The notes: generated by a model not told the origin, from the letters alone. A DNA stretch of 17,175 nt from a bacterium (GCA_016719645.1 JADJYS010000025.1:1-17175); one strand, 5' to 3'. Counted from the stretch's first letter, positions 1-8,602 are shown. Numbers and translations are program-made.

Positions 1-484
1 GCCGACGCTGCGCGCCGCGGCCGCAGATGCCCGACGCCGGCCGCTCCCCGCGGCTCCACCTGCAAGGGGACCTGTCGCTCAGCAACGTGTTCCTGGATGG
101 GGGCGCATCCGCGGCCTGATCGACTGGGGACCGAGACGGGCGCGACGCGCCAGCGCTGGCGCCGCTCGGCGACCTGCTCTTCTCCTGGCTGTGGCACCGG
201 GAGGTTGGTCGCGGGCGCGCAGGCCTCGTCGCGCTCGCCGGCGGACGGCTGGCCGATCTGCCGCCGTCGCTGGGCGTCGCGGCACTGCTGGCGGAGCTGG
301 GCGGCGGTCCCGACGACCTGGCGCGCGGCGCCCTGGCCGCTGGCCCGAGCACGCCTACCACGAACTGCAGCCCGGTGTTCCGCCTCCGCGAGGGGACCGC
401 GTCACGGCGTTGCTGTGCGGGCCCTGCCGGGCGCTGGCGGCGCGGGAAGGGGCGGCCCTAGCGCTGGCGGCCGCCGCGGCATAG
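1..484 (+). CDS. APH/choline-kinase-like phosphotransferase, C-terminal part, frame-broken
   Basis: This is the 3' part of a small-molecule kinase of the aminoglycoside phosphotransferase/choline kinase fold. Frame 3 gives LHLQGDLSLSNVFLDGG (about 54-104), matching the Brenner catalytic loop HGDxxxxN: the catalytic Asp and metal-binding Asn are present, but the usual His is Gln. After a one-base break in a run of G near 100-104, another frame gives RIRGLIDWG, the second metal-binding (DFG-like) Asp region. A further frame carries on with LGDLLFSWLWH, and a last break near 345 leads into WPEHAYHELQPGV and the stop at 482-484. The N-terminal lobe lies outside the window. The true substrate is unknown; the adjoining glycosyltransferase makes a sugar or polyol plausible. 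The gene converges on the operon to its right and probably overlaps its end. Confidence 0.6.
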   Translation, partial: PTLRAAAADARRRPLPAAPPARGPVAQQRVPGWGRIRGLIDWGPRRARRASAGAARRPALLLAVAPGGWSRARRPRRARRRTAGRSAAVAGRRGTAGGAGRRSRRPGARRPGRWPEHAYHELQPGVPPPRGDRVTALLCGPCRALAAREGAALALAAAAA

Positions 485-1567
485 ACCGCGGGTGGTCGTC
501 GACCATGCGGCGGTCCAGCGCGTGTAGCGCGCGCTGCTCGCGGGCGGCGGCCTCGCCCAAAAGCCGCCGGCCCTCCCGCGGATCGCCGGCCAACCTGGCC
601 AGCGCCCCGGCCAGCCCGGCGGCGTCCCCCCACCTCGACCAGCAGGCCCGTCGCCGTGGCGCAGCACTCCGAGAGCCCGCCGACGCGCGACGCGATCGCC
701 GGGACCCCCAGGGACATGGCCTCCAGCAGCGTGTAGGGCAGCCCCTGCGTGCAGCGACGGCATCAGCAGCGTCGAGGTGGGCGATCCAGTCCAGGATGTC
801 GCGCTGGAAGCCGTGGAAGCGGACCCGGTCCGCGACCCCCAGCGCGCCGGCCTCGTGGCGCAGCTCGTCCAGCAGGGGACCGGTGCCGATCACGTCCAGG
901 CGGACGTGCGCCGGCACCACGGGCGAGGTGAGGGCGCGCAGCGCGTGGACGATGCCCTTGACCTCGCTGACGCGGCCGACGATGCCGGCGTGGAAGAGAC
1001 CCGGTTCGAGGCCGGCCGGGCGCGGGCGGCCGGCGTGGTCCAGGGGCGCGATGCCGTTGTGGATCACGCGGCGCGGCAGGCCGGCGTGGGCGCGGTCGCT
1101 GCGGCGCATGATGTCGGCGGTGACGTAGCAGACGTGGGCTTGGAGGCGGCGGGTGGACCAGCGGTCGAGACGATGGTAGCCGCCCGACTTACAGGCGGTC
1201 AGCATCGAGGTCGTGATCGGTTCCGGCAAGCCGTGTTCGTCTTGATGATCGGATACCTCCGCCCACCCGCCAGCAGCGCCGTCGTTGTAGCGCGGTAGCC
1301 ATGCAGATGCCAGACATCTGCCCGGCAATCCTCGGAAATTCGGCGGATCTGAGACGCCCCGGCGGGATCGAACATGAACCGTTCGTGAAGAATCAGCGTG
1401 GGAATGCCGTCGGCGCGGGATTGCTCCGCCAGTTCCCGGTCGTGGAACAGCAGGAGCTTCGGCTCGTGTCCCGCATTAACCACATTGCGGCACAGCCCTA
1501 GAACATGCCGTTCGACGCCGCCGAACAGCTCGCCCGGGGCGATCATCACCACCGACTTGCTCATCAT
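402..1567 (-). CDS. Glycosyltransferase family 4 (GT-B fold), frame-broken
   Basis: Cytoplasmic nucleotide-sugar-dependent glycosyltransferase, probably adding one sugar to the lipid-linked repeat unit. The N-terminal acceptor domain shows GELFGGVERHVLGL and DVWHLHGYRATTTALLAGG. The C-terminal donor domain shows RVIHNGI, GIVGRVSEVKGI, VIGTGPLLDEL, VRFHGF and then GLPYTLLEAMSLGVPAIASRVGG, the EX7E-like region of the GT1 Pfam domain. These pieces lie in different frames, with breaks near 1200, 745, 720 and 630. The first Glu of EX7E reads as Ala next to a break and may be an error. The start is ATG at 1567 (or 1564), 12 bases after the upstream gene's stop. No strong ribosome site is visible, which suggests translational coupling. 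The C-terminus is uncertain (355, 402 or 458 depending on frame). Codon use changes from moderate to very GC-rich near 1165. Confidence 0.72.
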
Positions 1568-1578
1568 AGCGACGACCG

Positions 1579-2737
1579 TCAAGAACCGGATCGGTTCGGT
1601 TGCCCCGGCGCTCCTGGGGGGCCCGGGTCCTGTACGTAATTGACGGTGATCGTGTCTTCGCGCGTCTGCGCTCCCGTGTCGGTCGCGACGATGCGGATGA
1701 CGTTGACGCCCGACTCAGTGGGATCTGCCCGGTCGTCCAAGACGTCCAGTCACCGGATCCATTGATTGCGATCCCACTGCCGGACCTGTCCGAATGCCAG
1801 GTCACACCAAGCAGTCCCAAGTCATCGGCCGCGATTCCTCCCAGCACGAGAGTCGGCTCAGCCGTATCCATGTTCCCGTTGGTCGTCGGTTGCTGGATCG
1901 ACACCGTCGGAGGGACATCGGCCTGGAACGTGCCGCCGATGGTGACCGCCAGCCCCTGCTGGTTCGCCTGCCCGTTGCCGTCGACCACGTAGAGATAGGC
2001 CTGCTGGCCGTTCTGGAAAGTTCCGATAATAGCAGTCCGGCGTGTGAAGCGTGCCACTAATGCTCGCCCATTCGTCTAAGTCCTTCCACAAAGTGTAGCC
2101 CGTCTGGACGTTCTCATATGCCTCGAGCCTGTGCCAAGCATCAGAATACATCTCGTTTCCCAGACCCCAATCCTGCATGATTGTCGTTCCAGCGCAGTCG
2201 GCCGCATACAGATGCCCGCCACTGGAAGAAGGGTAGAAATCGGCGCGCAATTGAGGATTTTCCCAAGATCCAGCGCCACCGCCACGAAATGAGATGATTT
2301 TGACATTCCGACTCGGTGCACCAGTGGTCGTTATAGAACCAACCCGAAACGTAAAGTGGAGATTGCGGATTACCTGTCAGCTCCTCAAGGTGGACAAGCC
2401 CTAAAGTGCTGCTGTAATTGCCATCTGCAAATTCTGTCGGGCTGATTGCCCTCCGATCCTCCGGGAAATCCGTTGGTATATGTCGGATAGTAATCCGGTC
2501 GAGCCGAATCGGTGAACCAGCCACCCCGATCCTAGTCCCCGGAGTCCCGCCGTCGAAGTTATCGTAGATCAGTGGTGGCCGCTGGCGTTTTCAGTCCGAA
2601 ATCCGACCCGAGGATCTCAACCTGGCCCAAATGCACAAGTTCGCCATCGAGTTGGTCGACGGCTGGTTGCGCTTCGGCTCGCGCGCACATCAGTAGAACT
2701 GCAACGGCGAGGGCTGCCAGCAGAGAGCTTTCTGCAT
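1579..2737 (-). CDS. Secreted lectin-like plus bacterial Ig-like domain protein, frame-broken
   Basis: Exported protein encoded inside the polysaccharide operon; enzymatic function unknown. The likely start is ATG at 2737 behind AAGGGGG, followed after a one-base break by a clean signal peptide (SLLAALAVAVLLMCARAEAQ). An IPT/TIG-like strand pattern follows (GQVEILGSDFGLKTPAA), then PLIYDNFDGGTPG. A middle region of about 170 residues is rich in aromatic and Gly residues, as in concanavalin-like/LamG folds (PLYVSGWFYNDHWC, YSDAWHRLEAYENVQTG). The C-terminal domain of about 90 residues starts at PPTVSIQQPTTNGNM and has GGIAADDLGLLGVTW and GVNVIRIVATDTGAQTR, typical of bacterial Ig-like domains. 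Frame breaks lie near 2730, 2570, 2300, 2030 and 1700. The stop is TGA at 1579-1581. It could bind the glycan made by its neighbours; that is inference from context only. Confidence 0.6.
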
Positions 2738-2839
2738 CGCCCCCTTGGGCGCGAAAGATCAAGTTCCTGGCGAACGTAGCAATGGCTGGTACCAGTTGGA
2801 ACGCAGAAGCGAGAGCCTTATCTGCGCAGACATTCGCAG

Positions 2840-3829
2840 CTAACGCGCCATCTCGCGAGGTTCCGAGCCAGTCCTCGACAGTGGCGAATTGCTGCCGCCA
2901 TCTAGAGTCCAGTTCACGGCGCAATTCGCAGCTTTCCTGCGTCAGCCGCAAGCGATCGGTCCAGGCCGGTGAGCGCATCGGCGATTTCTCGCGATCCCAA
3001 CTTCGTTGCGACAGACCCCTTGTAGAAGTACCCAGCCATTTCCGGGGTGTGCCGCGAAAACCAGCGGTTTAGGCCAAAGCGACCGCCTCGTACGCACCGC
3101 ACTGAAGCGTATGGTCTTGCGTCGTCAGGGTCAAGACGACATCGCAAGATGCCAAAAGCATTTCGTAATCGGCGTCAGATAGGTAACCCGTGAACTCCAC
3201 GTTATCCGGCGCCGCCTCAACGAGGACCGATCAGCTCGCGAATGATTGCCGGAAACTATGAAGGCGCGCGCCTTTCCTAGAAGACGCGCCGCCTCCAGGA
3301 CGAGGTCGAGCGGTTCGTCCTCATCATACGAGCATATGTACAGGACATGCCAGCCCGGCCCCAGGTCCCGTTTCCGGGAGCTGTCCAGCGCTGGGAGCTT
3401 GTCGGGAAGGATGATAGCTCTGCCGCCCCAAGCCCGGACGATGTCCCGCAGGTATTCGTTCGTGACGATTGTCATGTCTGCACGGCGGACCGAATACCGG
3501 CTCAGTGCATGGAACACCCGGAAGGTCAATTTACGGGACGCCAGCGTCTCCAGCTTGAAATTTGAGTGCCTGTCGACCAGGACACGCATCCGGAACGGGC
3601 TTCGCATGAAGCAGGCGAACGCGGCGAGGACGATGGACGGATTCTGAACGATCAAGATCTCGGGCCGCTTGCGGCACAGCTGCAGGAAGGACTGCGCGAG
3701 CACAACGATCGACCTCAGCGCGTAAGGACCACGAAACAGGTAACGGTACAGCGGAACATCGAGCACCCCGGCGAGTTCCGTAGTCCGGCGCTGCTTCTCC
3801 CACGCGATCCAAATCGCACGCACTCTCAC
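2840..3829 (-). CDS. Glycosyltransferase family 4-like, frame-broken
   Basis: GT-B-type glycosyltransferase. The start is GTG at 3829, overlapping the TGA of the upstream adenylate-forming gene by three bases, so the two are translationally coupled. The intact first 190 residues include RAIWIAWEKQRRTTELAGVL, LVDRHSNFKLE, MTIVTNEYLRDIV and WHVLYICSYDEDEPLDLVLEAA, the hinge and donor-domain entry. After breaks near 3220, 3150 and 3070 the donor domain continues with DNVEFTGYLSDADYEMLLAS, LTLTTQDHTLQCGAYEAVALA and YFYKGSVATKLG. The residues around CGAYEAVALAKPLV occupy the place of the classical EX7E motif. The C-terminus is unclear: I place it at TAG 2840-2842 after one more break, but one frame stays open into the next gene's signal peptide. 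It probably acts on the same lipid-linked glycan as the other glycosyltransferase of the operon. Confidence 0.66.
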
Positions 3830-5175
3830 GTCGGCTCTCCTCCATCGATCATGCTGCTGAAGTACTCGTATTTCACGCCTGGCGGCGCCACGATTTCGTC
3901 GACCCGACGTACCCGGCACTTCATCTCAGGTCCGAATTGCTCCCTTACCAGACCATCGATCTGGCGACACAGTTCCGCGAACCCCGATTCGTCCTCTAGA
4001 TCAACGACCACCTCCACGTCGAGTGTCGCCAGATCGAGTTGGACGACCCGGAATTGCCGGATCGGGATGCCGGCGCTCTGGCGCTCTTCCATGAAATACG
4101 GGAAAGAGACCACATGGACGGATCGTCCGTCGGGTGTCTTGATGAATTGGCGCCGCGATCTGCCTTGAACGGATTCCAGGACGGGCAAGGTGCGGCCGCA
4201 AGGGCAGGCCGCATCGGAGAGCCGGACGAGATCCTCGATGCAATAGCGGATCATCGGCATGAGATCGTTGTTAAGGTCCGTGACGACGATCTGGCTGAGC
4301 CCGGAATGTCCCACGACGGGCAGCGCTTCGACCAGCACGTTCTCGGCCATGATGTGCCGGTTGCCGGCCGGACAAGTGAAGGCGATGATGTCGATCTCGC
4401 TGCAGCCGTACTCATCCGCGACGTGCCCTCCGAGAGTCCCGGCCAGCCAGTCGCGTTCGGATTGCGTCGATGCTTCGGCCGTGGTCACGATCAGCTTCAG
4501 GCCCGGAATGGAGGGCAATCCTCCGACTTCCATCGCTCGGGCCAGCCTCATGATCAGCGATGAATACCCATAGGCATAGTCGAAGGCGCCAGCGACGATC
4601 CTCCGCCTGGTCTCTGCGGCCGCCTCGGGCTGGACGTGTCTACTGTCGAACACTGTCCTGTTCAACGCGAGCCGACGCAGCGAACTGGAAATGCTCGTCG
4701 GCTGCAGGGGCCGCCCCCAGAATCGCGCTTCACGATCCCCGGGCAGCACGCCATACCAGTCGTAGCAACGGTATCTCGCCGCGAGGGACGCTGCCTGGGC
4801 GCGGGGGGAAGCCAGCACTGCAATGGGCCTGCCTGAAGTGCCTGCCGTCTTCCTCAGATAACCATGCCCGCCCACCCCGGCCAGCAAGTCCGGCAGATCG
4901 GATTTGATCAGCAGGGGAATTCCGGCGAGATCCGCCGCCGAACGCCATGACGCAGGATCAAGGCCGCATGCCGAGAATCGGGTCCGATAGAACGGCAACG
5001 CCGCCGCAGCGGTGATGATCGATGCCAGACGACTTTGCGCAAGGTCCCAAAGCCGCTCTCTCGGCCACCACTGTGATTGCCGAAGCAGGTCGAGTTCACG
5101 GTAAAACGGGACCCGTGAGGCCGTGAAATAAGCCGGCAACACAACCTTCCGGCTCAAGGTGCGAGGCAACAGCAT
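3826..5175 (-). CDS. PaaK/CapK-like adenylate-forming enzyme (phenylacetate-CoA ligase family)
   Basis: Unbroken 449-residue member of the ANL adenylate-forming superfamily, in the phenylacetate-CoA-ligase-like branch often found in capsule and exopolysaccharide loci (CapK). Visible motifs are TAGTSGRP (110-117, phosphate-binding loop), YGCSE (256-260, adenine/acyl pocket), TDLNN and LMPMIRY (299-311), CPCGR (324-328), then GR at 338-339 leading to the mobile C-terminal domain. The family activates a carboxylic acid with ATP; some polysaccharide-locus members are thought to help attach acyl or amino-acyl groups to sugars. The substrate here cannot be read from the sequence. The ATG at 5175 follows the upstream stop by 25 bases with GGGGG seven to eight bases ahead. 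The stop overlaps the GTG of the next gene. It is one of only two genes in the polysaccharide operon with no frame break. Confidence 0.85.
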   Translation of the reverse strand: MLLPRTLSRKVVLPAYFTASRVPFYRELDLLRQSQWWPRERLWDLAQSRLASIITAAAALPFYRTRFSACGLDPASWRSAADLAGIPLLIKSDLPDLLAGVGGHGYLRKTAGTSGRPIAVLASPRAQAASLAARYRCYDWYGVLPGDREARFWGRPLQPTSISSSLRRLALNRTVFDSRHVQPEAAAETRRRIVAGAFDYAYGYSSLIMRLARAMEVGGLPSIPGLKLIVTTAEASTQSERDWLAGTLGGHVADEYGCSEIDIIAFTCPAGNRHIMAENVLVEALPVVGHSGLSQIVVTDLNNDLMPMIRYCIEDLVRLSDAACPCGRTLPVLESVQGRSRRQFIKTPDGRSVHVVSFPYFMEERQSAGIPIRQFRVVQLDLATLDVEVVVDLEDESGFAELCRQIDGLVREQFGPEMKCRVRRVDEIVAPPGVKYEYFSSMIDGGEPT

Positions 5176-5200
5176 CGACCAATCCCCCGGTTATCCCACA

Positions 5201-6569
5201 CTATGAAGCTACCGTATCGACCAATAGACTCGTCCGGCGATGAGCCAGAGAACTGATCATCAGCAGACAAAAAGCCATGCCTGCCGCAAACCACCAATAG
5301 ACCTCATAGAGGTCCATACCGAACAACCCAAGGGCAAGGCGGACGACCAGAAACCCCGCCGTGGCCTGGGCGATCGCGTTCAGGAACCGCAGATCATCGA
5401 GCTCTGCGCGCACCAAGCGGATCAACGACGGAGGCAAGTCGGGCGATTTCAGCAGAACGGACAACCTGCGGCTTTCACGGATCAACATCCGGCGCGCCTC
5501 GGCAATGGCGGCGAACATCGCGTAGATCAGGAAGCAAAACACCGCAAATCCGTGGACACCCAGGTTCGTCGCCACTTCGAGGTAGAGGTTGTGGGTGTCC
5601 TGTTTGCGATTGAACATCTGGAGGCGGACCGCAGGAAACGAAGCGACCCCGACGCCGATCGGATTCCGCAACAGCACTTCCCAGGCATCCTGAAGGATCA
5701 CGATGCGAGTCTCTTTGGAGCGCCCTTCGGCCTCCTGGCCACCGATGCTCTTGAACCGTTCGACATACTGGTCAGGCAGAAGAGGGAACACCGCAATGCC
5801 GACAACAGAAGCGATCACAAGATTCTTGATCTTCCGGCGCGATTGGCTCCACCAGTAGAACAGCAGAACGCCGAGAGCCACGTAGCCCGTCCGGGAGCCC
5901 GTATAGATGACACAGACTAGCGCCGTGACGGTCAGCGGCAACAGCAACAGCTTGTGTCGCCAGCGCTTGATGACGGGGAAGAGGAAGATAATGTAAGGCA
6001 GCGTACCCATGGCGCACCCGGCGAGGCTATTCGGGTGGGCGTAAATCGGCACCGCCCCATGCAGGCGCATGATCCCTGGTTTTCCCAAACGAGGCCGCCA
6101 GTAATCTGCCCGCGGGTGGATTCCATCGTGATGTAAAACACGAAACCAGGAATGCAACCATGAACCACCGCATCGCCCGCGGCGACCTGATCAGCGCGAC
6201 CATGAAGAAGGTCATCATCGCGAACTTGATGACGCGGTCGAAGAAGATCGTCCAGGCCAGGTCCTTGGCCGCCGCGAAGGGGATCTGGGTCAGCATGATG
6301 AAGAACAGCAGCCCGATCCCGATCAGCACGTTGCGGGCGGGCCGCAGCCCGGCCAGCTGGACGGGTCGGGAGCTCATCACGCCGATGCTCATCACCAGCA
6401 CGACCAGCCCGAGCAGGAACTCGACCCGCAGCGACGCCAGGAAGTGCGCCGCGCCCCCCACTGCATGTAGCGGGCGGTGATGAACAGCAGGAACGTCGCG
6501 GTCACGAACGGCGGCGCCTCCCAGGGGCGCGGGAGGCGCGGGACTCTCGCTGGCGTCGCGCTGCGTCAT
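5201..6569 (-). CDS. O-antigen ligase/polymerase-like membrane protein (WaaL/Wzy family), frame-broken
   Basis: Multi-spanning inner-membrane protein of about 456 residues, predicted to polymerise repeat units (Wzy) or ligate them to lipid A-core (WaaL) on the periplasmic face. Many hydrophobic helices are visible (FLLGLVVLVMSIGVM, VLIGIGLLFFIML, KLLLLPLTVTALVCVIYTGS). The Wzy_C signature region shows GSRTGYVAL, IGVGVASFPAVRL and then KQDTHNLYLEVATNLGVHGF, the His-Asn loop typical of the family. ATG 6569 (MTQRDASESPAPPAP) has AGGAG 12 bases upstream. A compensated pair of one-base breaks near 6520 and 6460 hides FVTATFLLFITARYMQWG. A third break lies near 6150, exactly where codon use switches from very GC-rich (N-terminal third) to moderate GC (rest). 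Ligase and polymerase cannot be told apart by sequence alone. Confidence 0.78.
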
Positions 6570-6594
6570 GCTCTTCCGCGCTCCTCGGGACCGT

Positions 6595-7539
6595 TCAGCG
6601 CCCGCCGGCCCGCAGGCCGGCCACGGCCGCGTCCAGGAAGGGGACGAAGGCCGCCGCCCGCGCGCGTTGCCCTCGCGGCTGGGATGGCTGTCGCTGCCGT
6701 CGCCGCTGGCGTAGGCCGACCACTTGGCGCTGCGGCCGTCGGTCAGGATGTCGTGGTAGTCGAACACGGCCACGTTGGGCAGGTCGTAGTCCCGCAGCCA
6801 GCCGCCCTGGCGGTCGGCCATCCAGGCGTGCAGGTCGTGCGCGTAGTCGGCGGACACCGGGCCGCGGCGGAACATCGCGCGCAGGCGGTCCATCAGCCCC
6901 TGCGGCCGCGGCTCGGCGCGCGGCGGGGCCGTCACGGCGACGAACAGCACGTCGGGCCGGGCGCGCAACAGCGGCAGCAGGGACCGGTAGGCCGCCTTGG
7001 CGTTGGCCAGGGTCTGCTCCGCGGCATCCGGATCGCCGGGCTCCGTGCCGGGACCGGTGAAGTCGGTGCTCGAATAGCAGGACTTGAAGACCACGACCTC
7101 GTTGGCCCGGCCGTCGCCGTAGACGCGGTCCTGCTCGTCGCAGACCAGGATGCGGTCCATCTGCCCGGCGAACTTGCGCCGCCAGTGGCCGATGTCGGTA
7201 TCCTCGCCAAGGAGCGACCCGTAGGATGCCTGGTGCACCTCGTAGCCTGCGGCCTGCAGGCGCGACCTTAGACCGCCTCCGTTGGGATGGCTCTGGTAGA
7301 TGCAGCGGGCGCCTGAGTCCTTGCCGCCGCCGACCTGCTCGCCGGGTTCGGCCAGAAGCTGACCACCACAGGAATGGTGGATGAACAACACGCACGCTCC
7401 CCTCCACGGCAGCCGCAGGTAAGTCACTCGAAGTGGATCCAGTCAATGGCTGCGCCTCAGCGCCGCCATAGGAGGCGAGGATCGAAATAGCCAAAAGGAC
7501 GAATACCACAGAGGTGTTTCCTGCCCGCGTGACGATCAT
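6595..7539 (-). CDS. Secreted SGNH/GDSL-like protein of the polysaccharide operon, frame-broken
   Basis: Periplasmic or secreted protein of about 315 residues. ATG 7539 has GGAAGGGGG just upstream and begins a signal peptide (MIVTRAGNTSVVFVLLAISI, ending at GGAEAQ). The mature part opens with CVLFIHHSCGGQLLAEPG, in the place of the SGNH block I nucleophile. It continues with SHPNGGGLRSRL, GYEVHQASYGS, VVVFKSCYSSTDFTGPG, DVLFVAVTAPP and a terminal SGDGSDSHPSREGN, whose D-x-x-H spacing resembles SGNH block V. By analogy it may remove or transfer an O-acyl group on the glycan, but the nucleophile assignment is inference. Frame breaks lie near 7440-7400 and near 6660; the corrected C-terminus reads AAAFVPFLDAAVAGLRAGGR and stops at 6595. 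The body is very GC-rich while the first third (above about 7195) is not. Confidence 0.6.
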   Translation of the reverse strand: MIVTRAGNTSVVFVLLAISILASYGGAEAQPLTGSTSSDLPAAAVEGSVRVVHPPFLWWSASGRTRRAGRRRQGLRRPLHLPEPSQRRRSKVAPAGRRLRGAPGILRVAPWRGYRHRPLAAQVRRADGPHPGLRRAGPRLRRRPGQRGRGLQVLLFEHRLHRSRHGARRSGCRGADPGQRQGGLPVPAAAVARPARRAVRRRDGPAARRAAAAGADGPPARDVPPRPGVRRLRARPARLDGRPPGRLAAGLRPAQRGRVRLPRHPDRRPQRQVVGLRQRRRQRQPSQPRGQRARAAAFVPFLDAAVAGLRAGGR

Positions 7540-7608
7540 ACGGCCCCCTTCCATCTCGATGAACGACGAGGAGGGAACAATATACAAGACAGGGGGTTCC
7601 GGGGCCAC

Positions 7609-8415
7609 TCAATCGAGCCCAAACAGATGATCCCCCCTGCCTGCTCGAGTCCGGCCGTCCTCCCCTTGCGGTTGCGCGATTCCTGGCTTGCAGAAATCCA
7701 TGGTGACGAACCACGACCATGACCTGAGCGGAGGTAACACGCGAAACAAGACGTCATCGCAGGCATCGAGGGCGTCAACCAGTTTCCAGAAAAACGGCGT
7801 CTTCAGGAAAGGAATCGCCAACAGTGTGCAAAGGTGGAAGAATCGGTATTCCACCACACCCATCCGCTCTTTCAGCAATGCTAGTTCACGCATGGTCAGC
7901 GGGTGCTCATCGCTCGTGCGCATCGAGGGGGTCAGTTTTCGAAATAGAACGAGGGCCGGGTTATGCCCTAGGGGTTCCAAGAAGATGGCGTGCCCGCCGG
8001 GTCGCAACACGCGCATGATCTCTGCCGAGGCTCGCTCCAAATCGAGATGATGGAGAATGGCGCTACCCACCACGACGTCAAACGACTCATCGGGGAAGGC
8101 CATGGCTTCAGCGTTCATCACTTCGAACACCATCGCCTGACGGTCCAAGCTAGTAGCGCGTCGCCGAGCCGTGGCCACGGATTCCGGAGATATGTCTATT
8201 CCCGTGACATGCGCCGCAACCGTGGCGAGTTCAAAGGAAAAGTTCCCGATGCCGCATCCGTATTCGAGCACTTCTTTGTCGGTTGATACGGTTCTGATCA
8301 GTTCCCCGAAGTAGTGATGGCTGCGCTTGGCGATCGCATAGTATTTACGGACCGAATTCCTTGGTGATTTCCTGGCATGCTGGTCGAAATAGGTGCGCTC
8401 ATTGGCTTCGGACAT
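7609..8415 (-). CDS. Class I SAM-dependent methyltransferase
   Basis: Unbroken 268-residue methyltransferase, the first gene of the polysaccharide operon. The Rossmann motifs are clear: VLEYGCGIGNFS (49-60, SAM-binding motif I), TGIDISPESV (71-80, acidic residue for the ribose), SFDVVVGSAILHHLD (111-125, motif IV) and IMRVLRPGGHAIFLEPLG (133-150, motifs V/VI, Methyltransf_11 type). The C-terminal 110 residues form a hydrophobic, aromatic-rich extension that may bind a lipid-linked or glycan substrate. I chose ATG 8415 (MSEANERTYF) because AAGGGGAG lies five bases before it; an upstream in-frame start at 8487 would add residues (ELTSIQVNELGS) without a ribosome site. Context suggests methylation of a sugar or of a carrier-linked intermediate. 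The last 25 residues are Arg/Gly-rich and may not be conserved. Confidence 0.8.
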   Translation of the reverse strand: MSEANERTYFDQHARKSPRNSVRKYYAIAKRSHHYFGELIRTVSTDKEVLEYGCGIGNFSFELATVAAHVTGIDISPESVATARRRATSLDRQAMVFEVMNAEAMAFPDESFDVVVGSAILHHLDLERASAEIMRVLRPGGHAIFLEPLGHNPALVLFRKLTPSMRTSDEHPLTMRELALLKERMGVVEYRFFHLCTLLAIPFLKTPFFWKLVDALDACDDVLFRVLPPLRSWSWFVTMDFCKPGIAQPQGEDGRTRAGRGDHLFGLD

Positions 8416-8462
8416 TTCACTCCCCTTCAGACCAGAAATCGCCGAGATGGAGCCTAGTTCGT

Positions 8463-8480
8463 TAACCTGTATACTGGTTA
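8463..8480. promoter_or_regulatory. Imperfect 18-bp palindrome, possible operator
   Basis: TAACCTGTATACTGGTTA is symmetric at 16 of 18 positions (TAACC arms around a GTATAC core). It lies 48 bases upstream of the methyltransferase ATG and just downstream of a candidate promoter for the polysaccharide operon, where a dimeric repressor could act. No matching second copy was seen in the window. Function is inferred only from symmetry and position. Confidence 0.35.
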
Positions 8481-8495
8481 GCTCCACCCTTGGAT

Positions 8496-8524
8496 GTTAT
8501 GGCTATTGCACATACGCCATTCAA
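8496..8524 (-). promoter_or_regulatory. Candidate sigma70-type promoter of the polysaccharide operon
   Basis: On the minus strand TTGAAT (8519-8524) is followed after 17 bases by CATAAC (8496-8501), each matching four of six consensus positions. Transcription would start near 8489, giving a leader of about 74 bases that contains the palindrome at 8463-8480. It sits in the only sizeable untranslated stretch before the operon (8416-8671). That stretch otherwise shows a lower-GC divergent intergenic region with no gene. Confidence 0.3.
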
Positions 8525-8572
8525 TCAGTCTCCTGTTGCAAGGTTCGAGCACTGTAACTTTGATGAGTGATC

Positions 8573-8602
8573 TTGACAACTGCCGATCAAGGCCCGGATC
8601 CT
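8573..8602 (+). promoter_or_regulatory. Weak candidate promoter for the Big_5 lipoprotein gene
   Basis: TTGACA (8573-8578) is a perfect -35 hexamer on the plus strand, 94 bases before the lipoprotein ATG. The best -10 is GATCCT at 8597-8602 with an 18-base spacer, matching only three positions. The position is right but the -10 is poor. Confidence 0.25.

Noticed and set aside
2559..2978. Continuous frame joining the glycosyltransferase C-terminus to the signal peptide of the lectin/Ig-like protein, suggesting a fusion
   Set aside because: A ribosome site and ATG (2737) sit right before a standard signal peptide, and the region is full of frame errors, so two genes are far more likely.
6477..7271. 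264-residue plus-strand open frame over the SGNH-like gene
   Set aside because: Low-complexity Gly/Val/Arg text; the minus strand holds the family motifs and signal peptide.
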